A DNA stretch of 21,678 nt from an uncultured Lachnospiraceae bacterium (GTDB lineage Bacteria; Bacillota; Clostridia; Lachnospirales; Lachnospiraceae). The position numbers were made by a program, and so were the translations under genes. Location of the stretch: contig CAJTOO010000036.1 in the NCBI GenBank assembly GCA_910577735.1, positions 1-21,678 of the forward strand, read 5' to 3'. The notes beneath the pieces were generated by a model. The model made no database searches, was not told the DNA's origin, and worked only from the letters and a program-made list of their open reading frames with translations. Below, piece by piece: positions 1 to 7,404 of this stretch (the stretch's first letter is position 1; each line of letters starts with the position of its first letter).

Positions 1-137
1 GTGAAGCCCCCCTCAAGATGAGATATCCCATAGAGCGATCTATAAGACCCCTTGGAGAGTACGAGGTAGATAGGCATAAGGTGTGAGTGCAGCAATGTAT
101 TGAGCTGATATGTACTAATCGGTCAAGGGCTTAACCA
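1..137 (+). rRNA. 23S ribosomal RNA, 3' end (partial)
   Basis: The first 137 bases are the conserved 3' end of a bacterial 23S rRNA. The segment near 104-137 carries the near-universal tail TGTACTAATCGGTC followed by a GGGCTTAACCA-type terminus. The gene begins outside the window, so only the last part of domain VI is seen. The mature 3' end is placed by comparison with known 23S ends and is approximate by a few bases. It is followed by a structured spacer and tRNA-Asn rather than a 5S gene. Confidence 0.95.
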
Positions 138-143
138 TGGAGT

Positions 144-250
144 AAATTTCTACGAAATTAACTCCGGAAGGATGATAAACATCCTTCCCCAAGAGAGATG
201 GAGCAGATCTCTAGGAGATCAACTCCGGAAGGATGAAGAGCATCCTTCCA
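144..250 (+). repeat. Duplicated double-hairpin unit in the 23S-tRNA spacer
   Basis: Two tandem copies of one structural unit follow the 23S end. Copy 1 has a 6-bp hairpin (145-150 pairs 154-159, loop TAC), then a 9-bp hairpin (166-174 pairs 180-188). Copy 2 has the same order (206-211 pairs 215-220, loop TAG; then 227-235 pairs 241-249). The 15 bases from 160 and from 221 are identical. The small stems differ at two positions and both changes are compensated on the partner strand. There is no T-run, so these are not intrinsic terminators. A role as rRNA/tRNA processing stems is inference. Confidence 0.8.
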
Positions 251-368
251 GGTAGATAGACCAGATTTTCTCGAAGAGGAAGTAAGAGAGGCTCAGAAGG
301 AGTAGGAGAGACAGATGGATAGATAGAGATTCAGGTTCGGTTTTGAGGGTATGTCCCATTATATATAT

Positions 369-440
369 TCCTCGATAGCTCAATGGTAGAGCACGCGGCT
401 GTTAACCGCGGGGTTGTAGGTTCGAGCCCTACTCGGGGAG
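369..440 (+). tRNA. tRNA-Asn (GTT)
   Basis: Full cloverleaf of 72 nt. Acceptor arm TCCTCGA (369-375) pairs with TCGGGGA (433-439), discriminator G440. The anticodon stem CGCGG/CCGCG encloses the loop CTGTTAA with anticodon GTT. The T arm GTAGG/CCTAC has a TTCGAGC loop. The 3' CCA is not encoded. It lies about 230 nt after the 23S end, so it is probably cotranscribed with the rRNA operon and released by processing. Confidence 0.97.
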
Positions 441-465
441 TTAAAGTGAATAATTTGATACAAGA

Positions 466-496
466 CCTGTAGACATGATTGTTTACAGGCTTTTTT
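466..496 (+). terminator. Intrinsic terminator of the rRNA/tRNA-Asn transcript
   Basis: CCTGTAGAC (466-474) pairs with GTTTACAGG (481-489), a 9-bp stem with one G-T pair and a six-base loop, followed by C and six T (491-496). It ends the rRNA operon. Confidence 0.85.
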
Positions 497-607
497 ACGT
501 ATTTAAACAGCTTTGAAAAGATATTTCGGAATGGATGCGCTTATGAGCATGTTTTGGAGGTTGTATACAATTTATATTTGGATCAGGTTGTTTTAAAGCA
601 TACTGTA

Positions 608-637
608 TTGACACAAAAACAGCGGAGAATATATAAT
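608..637 (+). promoter_or_regulatory. Sigma-A type promoter for the kinase operon
   Basis: TTGACA (608-613) and TATAAT (632-637) are both consensus hexamers, separated by 18 bases. The predicted start near 644 leaves an untranslated leader of roughly 165 nt before the kinase gene. The rest of 497-811 is AT-rich with no convincing gene; a 66-codon open frame at 479-679 overlaps both the terminator and this promoter and is not supported. Confidence 0.7.
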
Positions 638-811
638 ATTTTTTACCTTATACAATTTGCAGGCCGAATATTCCTTTAGATAAAATGAATATTGGCTATG
701 TCAACTAATAGGAATATAATAAAAGTAAAAGAATCCTAAAGATAAAAGACTGGTTATAGGCATAAAGTCTGACAGTGTAATGGAATAGTTGTTTAGAAAC
801 GGAGATTAAAT

Positions 812-3391
812 ATGAGAAAGAAGCAAAGTGAAAGTAAGATAGACAGAGGAATGCCAATGCTTATTTCTATTATTCTGGTCTTTTTCGTTTTGGCAATTAT
901 AGTTTTTTCTGTATCACATAAAATCACCAAAGAAATGGCGGCATCGGCAACCCAGAACCTGCATGAGAGTCTTGATTTGATAGAATGTACCATTGAGGCC
1001 ATCCTGAACAAAGAAGCAGAGTATCAGAGACTGATGGCCAAGGGAATTGCAGCTATGGAGGAGCCGGAAGAATATATTCGCAATTATAAGAGAAGTGAGA
1101 CAATGGTACGGATTGCTTTGATACGTTCCGGGGAAACAGAGGGTGTATCCAGTACGGGTGAGGTATTTAGCGAGGAGGGACTGGATTTTTCTGCGGGTGG
1201 AACGATAGATGGACTGCCAGTATCCCAATCATATCTGAACTATATGGGGACATGGGCCTATTGTATTAAATGTCCTGTCGTGAAAGATGAGCAGGAGATT
1301 GCAACACTTTATGTGGAATATATTTATGATTCTTTTGATAAGTCGCTTCCCGAGGGATTCTATAATAAGAAAGCAATGCTTTATATTATGGATGCGGAGA
1401 CAGAGCGATTTGTTTTAAAGCCCAAGGGGATGGGTGAGCGTAACGCAGGCCACTTGAATCTGACAGATTTCTACCGGGCGAATGAGATTCAGGAAGCGGG
1501 ATTACAGGAGGAAGTGGAAGCTTGCCTGCGGGAACACAAAAATATTATGTTTTATCATGATATCAGAAATAAGGATTCCCTGAATTATATGTGGGCAGTA
1601 AACGACGGAACTATTTATTTAATTGGATATGTGCCAATTGAGGCGATACAACAGGAAAGCCGGGCTGTTAATCACAATATTCTCATTATTGTTGCAGTTA
1701 TGCTGATTGCATTTTTCCTGTGCTGTATTATTTTTTATCTGAATCAAAGACAACAGATTAAAATAAGAAAAGAACGTGAGGAAGAAAGAGAGATCAGTAA
1801 CCAGAGGCTGGCAGAGGCATTGCAGGCCGCACAGATTGCGAGTAATTCTAAGACTATGTTTCTATCCAATATGTCTCATGACATCCGTACGCCTATGAAT
1901 GCGGTCCTGGGCTTCACGACTTTACTGGCCAAAGATGCAGAGAACCCGGATAAGGTGCGGGAATATACGAAGAAGATCACGGCATCCGGACAGCATCTGC
2001 TTAGTCTGATCAATGATATTTTGGATGTGTCGAAAATTGAGAGCGGTAAAGTAGTTCTGAATGTGGAAGAGTTCACCTTGAATGATCTGGTGTCCTCCGT
2101 GGATGCGATTATTCGCCCCATGGCTGAGGCGAGGGATCAGAAATTTATAGTTGAGGTGGCAGGAATCAAACATGAATGTCTGTTAGGCGATGAGACACGT
2201 ATCAATCAGGTTTTGATCAATCTTCTTTCTAATGCTGTAAAATATACACAGGCAGGGGGAAATATCTGGCTGCGCATTATTGGACTTAAGCAGAGATCCA
2301 CACAGTTTGAGCATATCAGGATCGAGGTGCAGGACAACGGATATGGCATGACGAAGGAATATCTGGAAACTATTTTTGACGCGTTTACCAGGGCAGAAAA
2401 CAGTACTACCAATAAGGTACAGGGCACTGGACTTGGCATGGCAATTACGAAGAATATCATAGAACTCATGGGCGGTACGATTGATGTTTCCAGCGAAGTG
2501 AATCAGGGAAGTCTTTTCAGGGTCGAATTGGAATTTCGCATACCCGAGGGACAGGTGGATAAGCGGTTTTGGACAGAAAGGGGGATTTCACGTATTCTGG
2601 TGGCAGATGCCGATGCGGAGAGGTGTGAGAATATCCAGGCTCTCATGAGTGATGTGGGCGTAAAGTCTGACACAGCGCATAGCATGGAAGAAGTTTTATC
2701 CCTGCTGTCAAAGTGTGATAAGGACCAGGAAATTTATCATGCAATTTTGTTGGATGGGAGTATATCGAATACTGACAGTATGCAGGCAGTCAATACAGTC
2801 AGAGAAGAAACAGGGGAGGAACTGCCTATCGTGTTCTTAGCAGATCATGACGAAGAAGGGGCAGAGGACGTTTTACAGATAGAAAATACAGGCATTCTTT
2901 TCAAACCTTTCTTTGCCTCTGCATTTAAAGAAAAGATATTGGAAATGCAGATAAAGACGACGCAGGTCGAGGAGCTTGATGTCAAAAATCAAAATAGTCT
3001 TGACGGGCTGTATTTTCTTGCAGCAGAGGATAATGAGATCAATGCAGAGATATTGCGGGAAATCTTGTTAATCAGTAATGCCCAATGTGAGATTGTTGAA
3101 AATGGCCAGTTGGCGGTAGAACGGTTTGCAAATTCTAAAGAAGGTGAGTTTGATGCCATTCTGATGGATGTGCAGATGCCCGTCATGAATGGATATGACG
3201 CTACAAGGGCAATCAGGGCATTAGGGCGTGAGGATGCCCGTAAGATTCCCATTATTGCCATGACGGCAAATGCCTTTGCAGAAGATGAAAAGGAAGCGCT
3301 GAATGCGGGGATGAATGTTCACCTTGCCAAACCGATTGATATAGAGTTGTTAAATCAGGTTATCAGGCAGTATACAAAGGGAAAAGTGTAA
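812..3391 (+). CDS. Membrane hybrid sensor histidine kinase with two receiver domains
   Basis: An 859-residue hybrid two-component kinase. A first membrane helix lies at about 16-36, an extracytoplasmic sensor domain at about 37-288, and a second helix at about 289-311, then a short coiled linker. The dimerisation box FLSNMSHDIRTPMN places the phospho-accepting histidine at 356. The ATPase domain shows the N box (NLLSNAVKY), G1 (DNGYGM) and G2 (GTGLGMAI). Two C-terminal receivers follow: a divergent one with aspartate 648 and a Lys in FKPF, and a canonical one with AAEDN, LMDVQMP (Asp786) and the AKP lysine. No separate response regulator with an output domain is adjacent, so the phosphorelay partner is elsewhere or the protein acts through contacts. 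Start chosen at ATG 812, after GGAG at 801-804. The downstream binding-protein gene probably shares the transcript. The ligand cannot be read from the sequence. Confidence 0.93.
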   Translation: MRKKQSESKIDRGMPMLISIILVFFVLAIIVFSVSHKITKEMAASATQNLHESLDLIECTIEAILNKEAEYQRLMAKGIAAMEEPEEYIRNYKRSETMVRIALIRSGETEGVSSTGEVFSEEGLDFSAGGTIDGLPVSQSYLNYMGTWAYCIKCPVVKDEQEIATLYVEYIYDSFDKSLPEGFYNKKAMLYIMDAETERFVLKPKGMGERNAGHLNLTDFYRANEIQEAGLQEEVEACLREHKNIMFYHDIRNKDSLNYMWAVNDGTIYLIGYVPIEAIQQESRAVNHNILIIVAVMLIAFFLCCIIFYLNQRQQIKIRKEREEEREISNQRLAEALQAAQIASNSKTMFLSNMSHDIRTPMNAVLGFTTLLAKDAENPDKVREYTKKITASGQHLLSLINDILDVSKIESGKVVLNVEEFTLNDLVSSVDAIIRPMAEARDQKFIVEVAGIKHECLLGDETRINQVLINLLSNAVKYTQAGGNIWLRIIGLKQRSTQFEHIRIEVQDNGYGMTKEYLETIFDAFTRAENSTTNKVQGTGLGMAITKNIIELMGGTIDVSSEVNQGSLFRVELEFRIPEGQVDKRFWTERGISRILVADADAERCENIQALMSDVGVKSDTAHSMEEVLSLLSKCDKDQEIYHAILLDGSISNTDSMQAVNTVREETGEELPIVFLADHDEEGAEDVLQIENTGILFKPFFASAFKEKILEMQIKTTQVEELDVKNQNSLDGLYFLAAEDNEINAEILREILLISNAQCEIVENGQLAVERFANSKEGEFDAILMDVQMPVMNGYDATRAIRALGREDARKIPIIAMTANAFAEDEKEALNAGMNVHLAKPIDIELLNQVIRQYTKGKV

Positions 3392-3435
3392 AGCAGGGAA
3401 GCTGCCGGAATGATTATAGGAATGTGGAGGAAGAA

Positions 3436-4749
3436 ATGTTTTTAAGAAGTAATAGCAGTAAGAGAAGATTACTATATATTGTCGTACTTATGATACTGAC
3501 TGTGACAGCATGTGGGAAAAAGAATGGTTTGGGCAGTGACCTGATCGTGGTAGAAGATGAGGAGGAAAGGATTGTAAATCTGTTCAGTCCCATGGAAAAA
3601 ATAGAGGCACATGTGGAAAATGTGGCCAGGAATGCATCGGATAAGACAGTCATGCTGGCAGAAGAAAAGTTAGGTGTGAAAGTAAGGTATATCACATATA
3701 CAGCGGAGGATTATCAGGATAAAACTTATGACGATGTAATACTTGACAGGGCACGCAATGATATGGATGATATATATTTATTGAATCCCGATACCATTCT
3801 TAAGTTAGCGGAAGAAGGGAAACTGCAAGACTTGTCAGGACTGGATTGCGCAGGGAATCTGAGGGACGTGGTGAAAGCAGCAAATATGGTAGATGGGAAA
3901 CTGGTTGCCATTCCGCAGGAGGTAGTGGTATACGGCCTTTTTATCAATAAAGATATGTTTGACCAGTATAATCTTGCATTGCCGCAGACACCAGAGGATT
4001 TTTTAGAGTGCTGCAGGGTGTTTCAGGAAAATGGGATTGAGACACCGGTGGGCGCTAACAGATGGTGGCTGGAAACATTTGTTCTGGCGCAGGCTTATGC
4101 AGATTTATACAATGGAGGAAATACAGAGGCAGAAATCGCTGCGTTAAACAGCGGGGAGAGTAAATACAGTGATTATATGCGCCCCGGATTCGAGTTTTTG
4201 CAGGAGATGATTGACCAGGGATATGTGGATGCCAAGAAGGCATATGTCAGTGAGGCGTTTGAAGGAGAGAAAGAAGATTTTCTGGCGCAAAAGACACCTA
4301 TTGTCATGGCATATTGGGGTGCCGCTAATACGGAGACGGCTTATGGGAAAACAGATTTTGAAATGCAGGTCATCGGGTTTCCCAGCAGCCGCGGCCAGAT
4401 GCCGGTCATGACCATGACAGGTTTTGGGATTGGCATCCATGCAGAGCATGAGGAAGATGCCATGGCTGTTTTAGACATCATGCTTTCAGATGAGGCTCTT
4501 CAGATTTACGCAGAGACCAACAGAGTGATATCTCCGTCAAAAAATGTGGAGGTAGAATGTGTCCCGGCACTGAAGCCTTTAAATGACAGGATTCAGCAGA
4601 ATATTTATGTGCTCGGTTCTAATGCAGGAATGAATGTGGAGCAGTGGGGAAATACGTGTCTGATCGTCAGGGATCTGTTAAATGGCGCTGCAGTAGATGA
4701 GTGTATGGTAAAGTTTGACCAGTTACAGGCGAAAGCGCTGAATAAATAA
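3436..4749 (+). CDS. Extracellular solute-binding lipoprotein (ABC sugar-binding type 1 family)
   Basis: A 437-residue lipoprotein resembling the binding proteins of carbohydrate ABC importers. The N-terminus has a basic patch (KRR), a hydrophobic run and a lipobox TVTAC with the lipidated cysteine at 26 when translation starts at ATG 3436. That start has GGAGG at 3426-3430 just upstream; a GTG at 3424 is in frame but would consume that site. Family-like stretches include the KLVAIPQEVVVYGLFINKD segment and the C-terminal helix-rich lobe. No permease or ATPase gene follows: a strong terminator comes about 80 bases later. Together with the upstream kinase this suggests the protein presents a ligand to the sensor, or serves a permease encoded elsewhere. 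Both roles are inference. Confidence 0.85.
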   Translation: MFLRSNSSKRRLLYIVVLMILTVTACGKKNGLGSDLIVVEDEEERIVNLFSPMEKIEAHVENVARNASDKTVMLAEEKLGVKVRYITYTAEDYQDKTYDDVILDRARNDMDDIYLLNPDTILKLAEEGKLQDLSGLDCAGNLRDVVKAANMVDGKLVAIPQEVVVYGLFINKDMFDQYNLALPQTPEDFLECCRVFQENGIETPVGANRWWLETFVLAQAYADLYNGGNTEAEIAALNSGESKYSDYMRPGFEFLQEMIDQGYVDAKKAYVSEAFEGEKEDFLAQKTPIVMAYWGAANTETAYGKTDFEMQVIGFPSSRGQMPVMTMTGFGIGIHAEHEEDAMAVLDIMLSDEALQIYAETNRVISPSKNVEVECVPALKPLNDRIQQNIYVLGSNAGMNVEQWGNTCLIVRDLLNGAAVDECMVKFDQLQAKALNK

Positions 4750-4830
4750 CAGATGAGAACAAGGAAACAGCAGGTGTTTATCAGTGTAGGAGGCAGAAAA
4801 TTTAATTAAATCATGATAAGGATATCGCAG

Positions 4831-4863
4831 GGGCGGTACAGTTTAAAAGCTGTACCGCCCTTA
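4831..4863 (+). terminator. Intrinsic terminator after the kinase/binding-protein operon
   Basis: An 11-bp perfect stem, GGGCGGTACAG (4831-4841) with CTGTACCGCCC (4850-4860), loop of eight bases, followed by a short TTATTA tract. The T-run is weak but the stem is strong and GC-rich. It separates the sensor genes from the PTS operon. Bases 4870-5010 are AT-rich non-coding DNA in which I see no gene. Confidence 0.75.
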
Positions 4864-5010
4864 TTAGCGTAAGGATACCTGGCAAAGCCTGGCCTCCGTT
4901 ATTGTATTGCAAATTGCTCTTTGTTTGGAATTTAAAATGTGAAAATGCACAAAATACAACAAGCAACTTTAACAAAATATACAAAAAAGTAATTTTTATC
5001 TCTTTTTTTA

Positions 5011-5039
5011 TTGCCATATTGCCATGATAATGGTATAAA
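5011..5039 (+). promoter_or_regulatory. Promoter of the PTS operon
   Basis: TTGCCA (5011-5016) and TATAAA (5034-5039) are 17 bases apart, with a TG at 5031-5032 forming an extended -10. The predicted start is near 5046, immediately upstream of two palindromic operator-like sites, which suits repression by blocking initiation or elongation. Confidence 0.7.
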
Positions 5040-5048
5040 TAGATAAAA

Positions 5049-5082
5049 GTGGTATATATGCTATACCACATATACCGGTATA
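5049..5082 (+). promoter_or_regulatory. Tandem palindromic operators, probable GntR/HutC sites
   Basis: Site 1 is GTGGTATA (5049-5056), a five-base spacer, then TATACCAC (5062-5069), a perfect 8-bp inverted repeat. Site 2 is TATACCGGTATA (5071-5082), a perfect 12-bp palindrome. Both use the same GGTATA/TATACC half-site. GGTATA half-sites resemble those of known HutC-subfamily repressors such as NagR/YvoA, and a HutC-type regulator is encoded at the end of the same cluster. The sites lie just downstream of the -10, before the ribosome site AAGGAGGT at 5097-5104. Confidence 0.65.
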
Positions 5083-5111
5083 ATAGCACAATGAGAAGGA
5101 GGTAAAGAGGT

Positions 5112-5894
5112 ATGAGTGTAGTACAGGCGATTTTAATAGCCCTGGTTGCGGCTGTCAGTAGAAGTGAAGGCGACTGGTTGGGCGAGTGTAAGCTCCGTGA
5201 GCCGATTGTGACAGGTTTTCTGGTGGGTCTGATTCTGGGAGACGTAAAGACCGGATTGATGATCGGTGCGGCGTTACAGTTGATGTGGATGGGCGCTGTA
5301 GGTATTGGTCCGACAGCACAGTTGGATATCGGTATTGGCGGTACTATCGGTACAGCTATCGCCATTACCACAAATACGGGTGCGGAGACAGCCATTCTGT
5401 TCGGTGTCCCGGTAGCTGTCATCATGCAGTTTTTAAATACGCTGCTCATGTCGGCTTATTCAGGTGTTATGCTTCGGGTTGATAAGAAGATTGACCAGTT
5501 AGATTTTAAGGGAATCAATCGTTGTCACTATTTTTGTGGAATATGTACCTTCCTGGCATACTTTTTGCCGACATTCTTTGTCATGTATTTTGGAAATAGT
5601 GTGACAGAGACTATCGTAAACAATATCCCGGACTGGATGAACTCCGGCCTGGGCGGTGTAGCGGCTCTGCTTCCTTGTCTTGGTTTTGCCCTGCTGCTCA
5701 ATATCATCATGGAAAAGAGGCTGATTCCTTACTTCATACTTGGCTTTATTCCGGCTGCATATGTAGGATTCGATCTCACTATGGTAGCTATTGGCGCCAT
5801 GGCAGTTGCTATAGCAGCGATTATCTTCATGCTGCGCTCTGACAGGCCTGTTGCCGTAGCGGCTGCCGCTTCAGACGATGAGTGGGAGGATTAG
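5112..5894 (+). CDS. PTS mannose/fructose/sorbose-family transporter subunit IIC
   Basis: A 260-residue polytopic membrane protein and the first gene of the PTS operon. With IID it forms the translocation channel of a mannose-class phosphotransferase system. The N-terminal half carries family features: the KLREPIVTGFLVGLILGD segment, then MIGAALQLMWMGAVGIGP and LDIGIGGTIGTAIAI. Several further hydrophobic helices follow (about 140-165, 180-200, 205-240). The length is normal for IIC. The C-terminus is alanine-rich and ends in an acidic tail. The start at ATG 5112 is preceded by AGGAGGT. The gene is led by a promoter with palindromic operators, so this operon is probably locally repressed. The substrate cannot be told from IIC alone. 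Confidence 0.93.
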   Translation: MSVVQAILIALVAAVSRSEGDWLGECKLREPIVTGFLVGLILGDVKTGLMIGAALQLMWMGAVGIGPTAQLDIGIGGTIGTAIAITTNTGAETAILFGVPVAVIMQFLNTLLMSAYSGVMLRVDKKIDQLDFKGINRCHYFCGICTFLAYFLPTFFVMYFGNSVTETIVNNIPDWMNSGLGGVAALLPCLGFALLLNIIMEKRLIPYFILGFIPAAYVGFDLTMVAIGAMAVAIAAIIFMLRSDRPVAVAAAASDDEWED

Positions 5895-5982
5895 GCGGAA
5901 CACAGGATTATGGCAGATAGTAAGACAAGATGAAAACGTGTGAGCCCGTTTTGTGGGCGTCGTTAAAAAGGAGGAAAGCAAT

Positions 5983-6819
5983 ATGGCCGATACAAAAGCG
6001 GTAAAAGCCGATTCAAGATTTACCAAAAAAGACTTTCGAGGAGTATTCTGGAGGAGTTTCACTCTGCTCGGTTCTATGAATTATGAGCGTATGGAGGCTT
6101 TGGGTTTTCTCTATGCCATCATGCCTCTGCTGCGTAAGATTTATAAAGACAAACCGGAGAAATTAAAAGAGGCCATGCATAGGCATATGGCAGCCTTTAA
6201 TATGACCGTGGCGCCGTCTCCCTTCGTTATGGGTATCTCCACAGCGATGGAGGAAAGCGCAAATGACGACGAGGATTTCGATCCTTCTACCATCAACGCC
6301 ATCAAGGTATCCCTCATGGGGCCGCTGTCCGGCATTGGTGACACATTCTTCTGGGGCATTTTCCGTATCCTTGCCTGCGCGCTGGCTATCGGCTTCGCAC
6401 AGGAAGGAAATGTGCTAGCACCCTTTATCCTGCTTCTGGTGTTTAACGTTCCAAATGTTGTTACCAGATGGATCACGTTAAAGCTGGGGTATGAGAAAGG
6501 ATCCGCCCTTCTGACAGATATGATGGCAACAGGCAAAATGCAGCTCTTTACACATTGCGCAGGCATCATCGGCGCCATGTCCATTGGATGTATGATAGCC
6601 ATGTGGGTGAGCATATCCTGTCCCTTGCAGTTCACGATTTCGGGCAGTGAAATTGTGATTCAGGACTATCTGAACCAGATCATGCCTAAGTTACTGCCGC
6701 TTGCTTTTACCATGGGCATCTTTGGATGTGTCAAGAAGAAATGGAAAGTCACTTATATCATTGCAGGCATTGTGGTTGTTGGTTTTATCCTTGGTATTTT
6801 GGGAATGGTGGCTATGTAA
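5983..6819 (+). CDS. PTS mannose-family transporter subunit IID
   Basis: A 278-residue membrane subunit IID, partner of IIC in the sugar channel. It has the characteristic N-terminus TKKDFRGVFWRSFTLLGSMN, the GFLYAIMPLLRKIY stretch, and the conserved LMGPLSGIGDTFFWG segment near 105-120 that marks this family. C-terminal hydrophobic helices occur near 205-225 and 250-278. I prefer ATG 5983 because AAAAAGGAGG lies just upstream; an in-frame upstream GTG would run through that site. The 88-base gap after IIC contains a small GCCC/GGGC inverted repeat (5944-5958) that might tune IIC against IID expression; that is speculative. Confidence 0.93.
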   Translation: MADTKAVKADSRFTKKDFRGVFWRSFTLLGSMNYERMEALGFLYAIMPLLRKIYKDKPEKLKEAMHRHMAAFNMTVAPSPFVMGISTAMEESANDDEDFDPSTINAIKVSLMGPLSGIGDTFFWGIFRILACALAIGFAQEGNVLAPFILLLVFNVPNVVTRWITLKLGYEKGSALLTDMMATGKMQLFTHCAGIIGAMSIGCMIAMWVSISCPLQFTISGSEIVIQDYLNQIMPKLLPLAFTMGIFGCVKKKWKVTYIIAGIVVVGFILGILGMVAM

Positions 6820-6864
6820 CATAATGATTAAAAATTGAAATCAGTGAAGACAGGAGGATATAGC

Positions 6865-7347
6865 ATGTCTATTATGGATGTAAGAATTGACGACAGGCTG
6901 ATTCACGGGCAGGTCTGCGGATACTGGATTCCCCAGTATTCCCTGGAGCGTATTGCCATAGTGGATGATGAGATTGCCTGTGACGAGACCAGAAAGAGCG
7001 CCTTGAAATTCGGAATGCCTGAGCGCTGTAAGCTCTCCATTTTCGATGTAAAAAAGGCTGCTGACAAGTTTAACCGGAAAATTGATGAAGGCATCAAGGT
7101 GATGATTCTCTGTAACAGTCCCATTCCATTGTTGGGTATGGCTGAGAATGGTTACCAGGTGCCAAGCATTACAGTCGGTAATATGGCAACAAAAGAGGGA
7201 GCGGTGCAGTTGGAAAAGAATACCTTCATTGCGCAGGCGGATAAAGAAGCCTTTGTAAAGCTCATTGAGCGAGGGGTTAAGATTTATCTGCAAAATACCC
7301 CGGGCGATCCCCGCAAGGATATTACTGAAATCCTGCGGACCATGTAA
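6865..7347 (+). CDS. PTS mannose-family subunit IIB (phosphotransfer)
   Basis: A 160-residue cytoplasmic IIB of the mannose/sorbose class. It carries the N-terminal active-site motif RIDDRLIHGQV with the phosphorylated histidine at 14, and later VDDEIA and the SITVGNMATKEGA stretch typical of the family. It takes phosphate from IIA and passes it to the incoming sugar bound by IIC/IID. The start ATG 6865 follows CAGGAGG at 6851-6857. The length is normal. IIA is encoded separately two genes downstream, so this is a four-polypeptide system. Confidence 0.94.
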   Translation: MSIMDVRIDDRLIHGQVCGYWIPQYSLERIAIVDDEIACDETRKSALKFGMPERCKLSIFDVKKAADKFNRKIDEGIKVMILCNSPIPLLGMAENGYQVPSITVGNMATKEGAVQLEKNTFIAQADKEAFVKLIERGVKIYLQNTPGDPRKDITEILRTM

Positions 7348-7404
7348 TATCATACAAAGTAATTAGAACTTATTTATCATACATCGATGAAAGGAGCATT
7401 CATT

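Noticed and set aside
479..679. 66-codon open frame after tRNA-Asn
   Set aside because: It starts inside the intrinsic terminator, lacks a ribosome site, overlaps the kinase promoter and has no protein-like composition.
4788..4872. AGGAGG at 4790 followed by a 19-codon frame from ATG 4813
   Set aside because: The frame runs through the terminator stem and the spacing from the ribosome site is too long; more likely a relic or chance.
4935..4955. CcpA cre-like sequence upstream of the PTS promoter
   Set aside because: The TGAAAATGCACAAAA-like string lacks the central CG and symmetry of the cre consensus.
5935..5965. Attenuator between IIC and IID
   Set aside because: Only a weak GCCC/GGGC stem without a T-run; not enough to call.
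6841..7353. 170-codon minus-strand frame opposite IIB
   Set aside because: It is the shadow of the well-supported IIB gene; no ribosome site or domain features.
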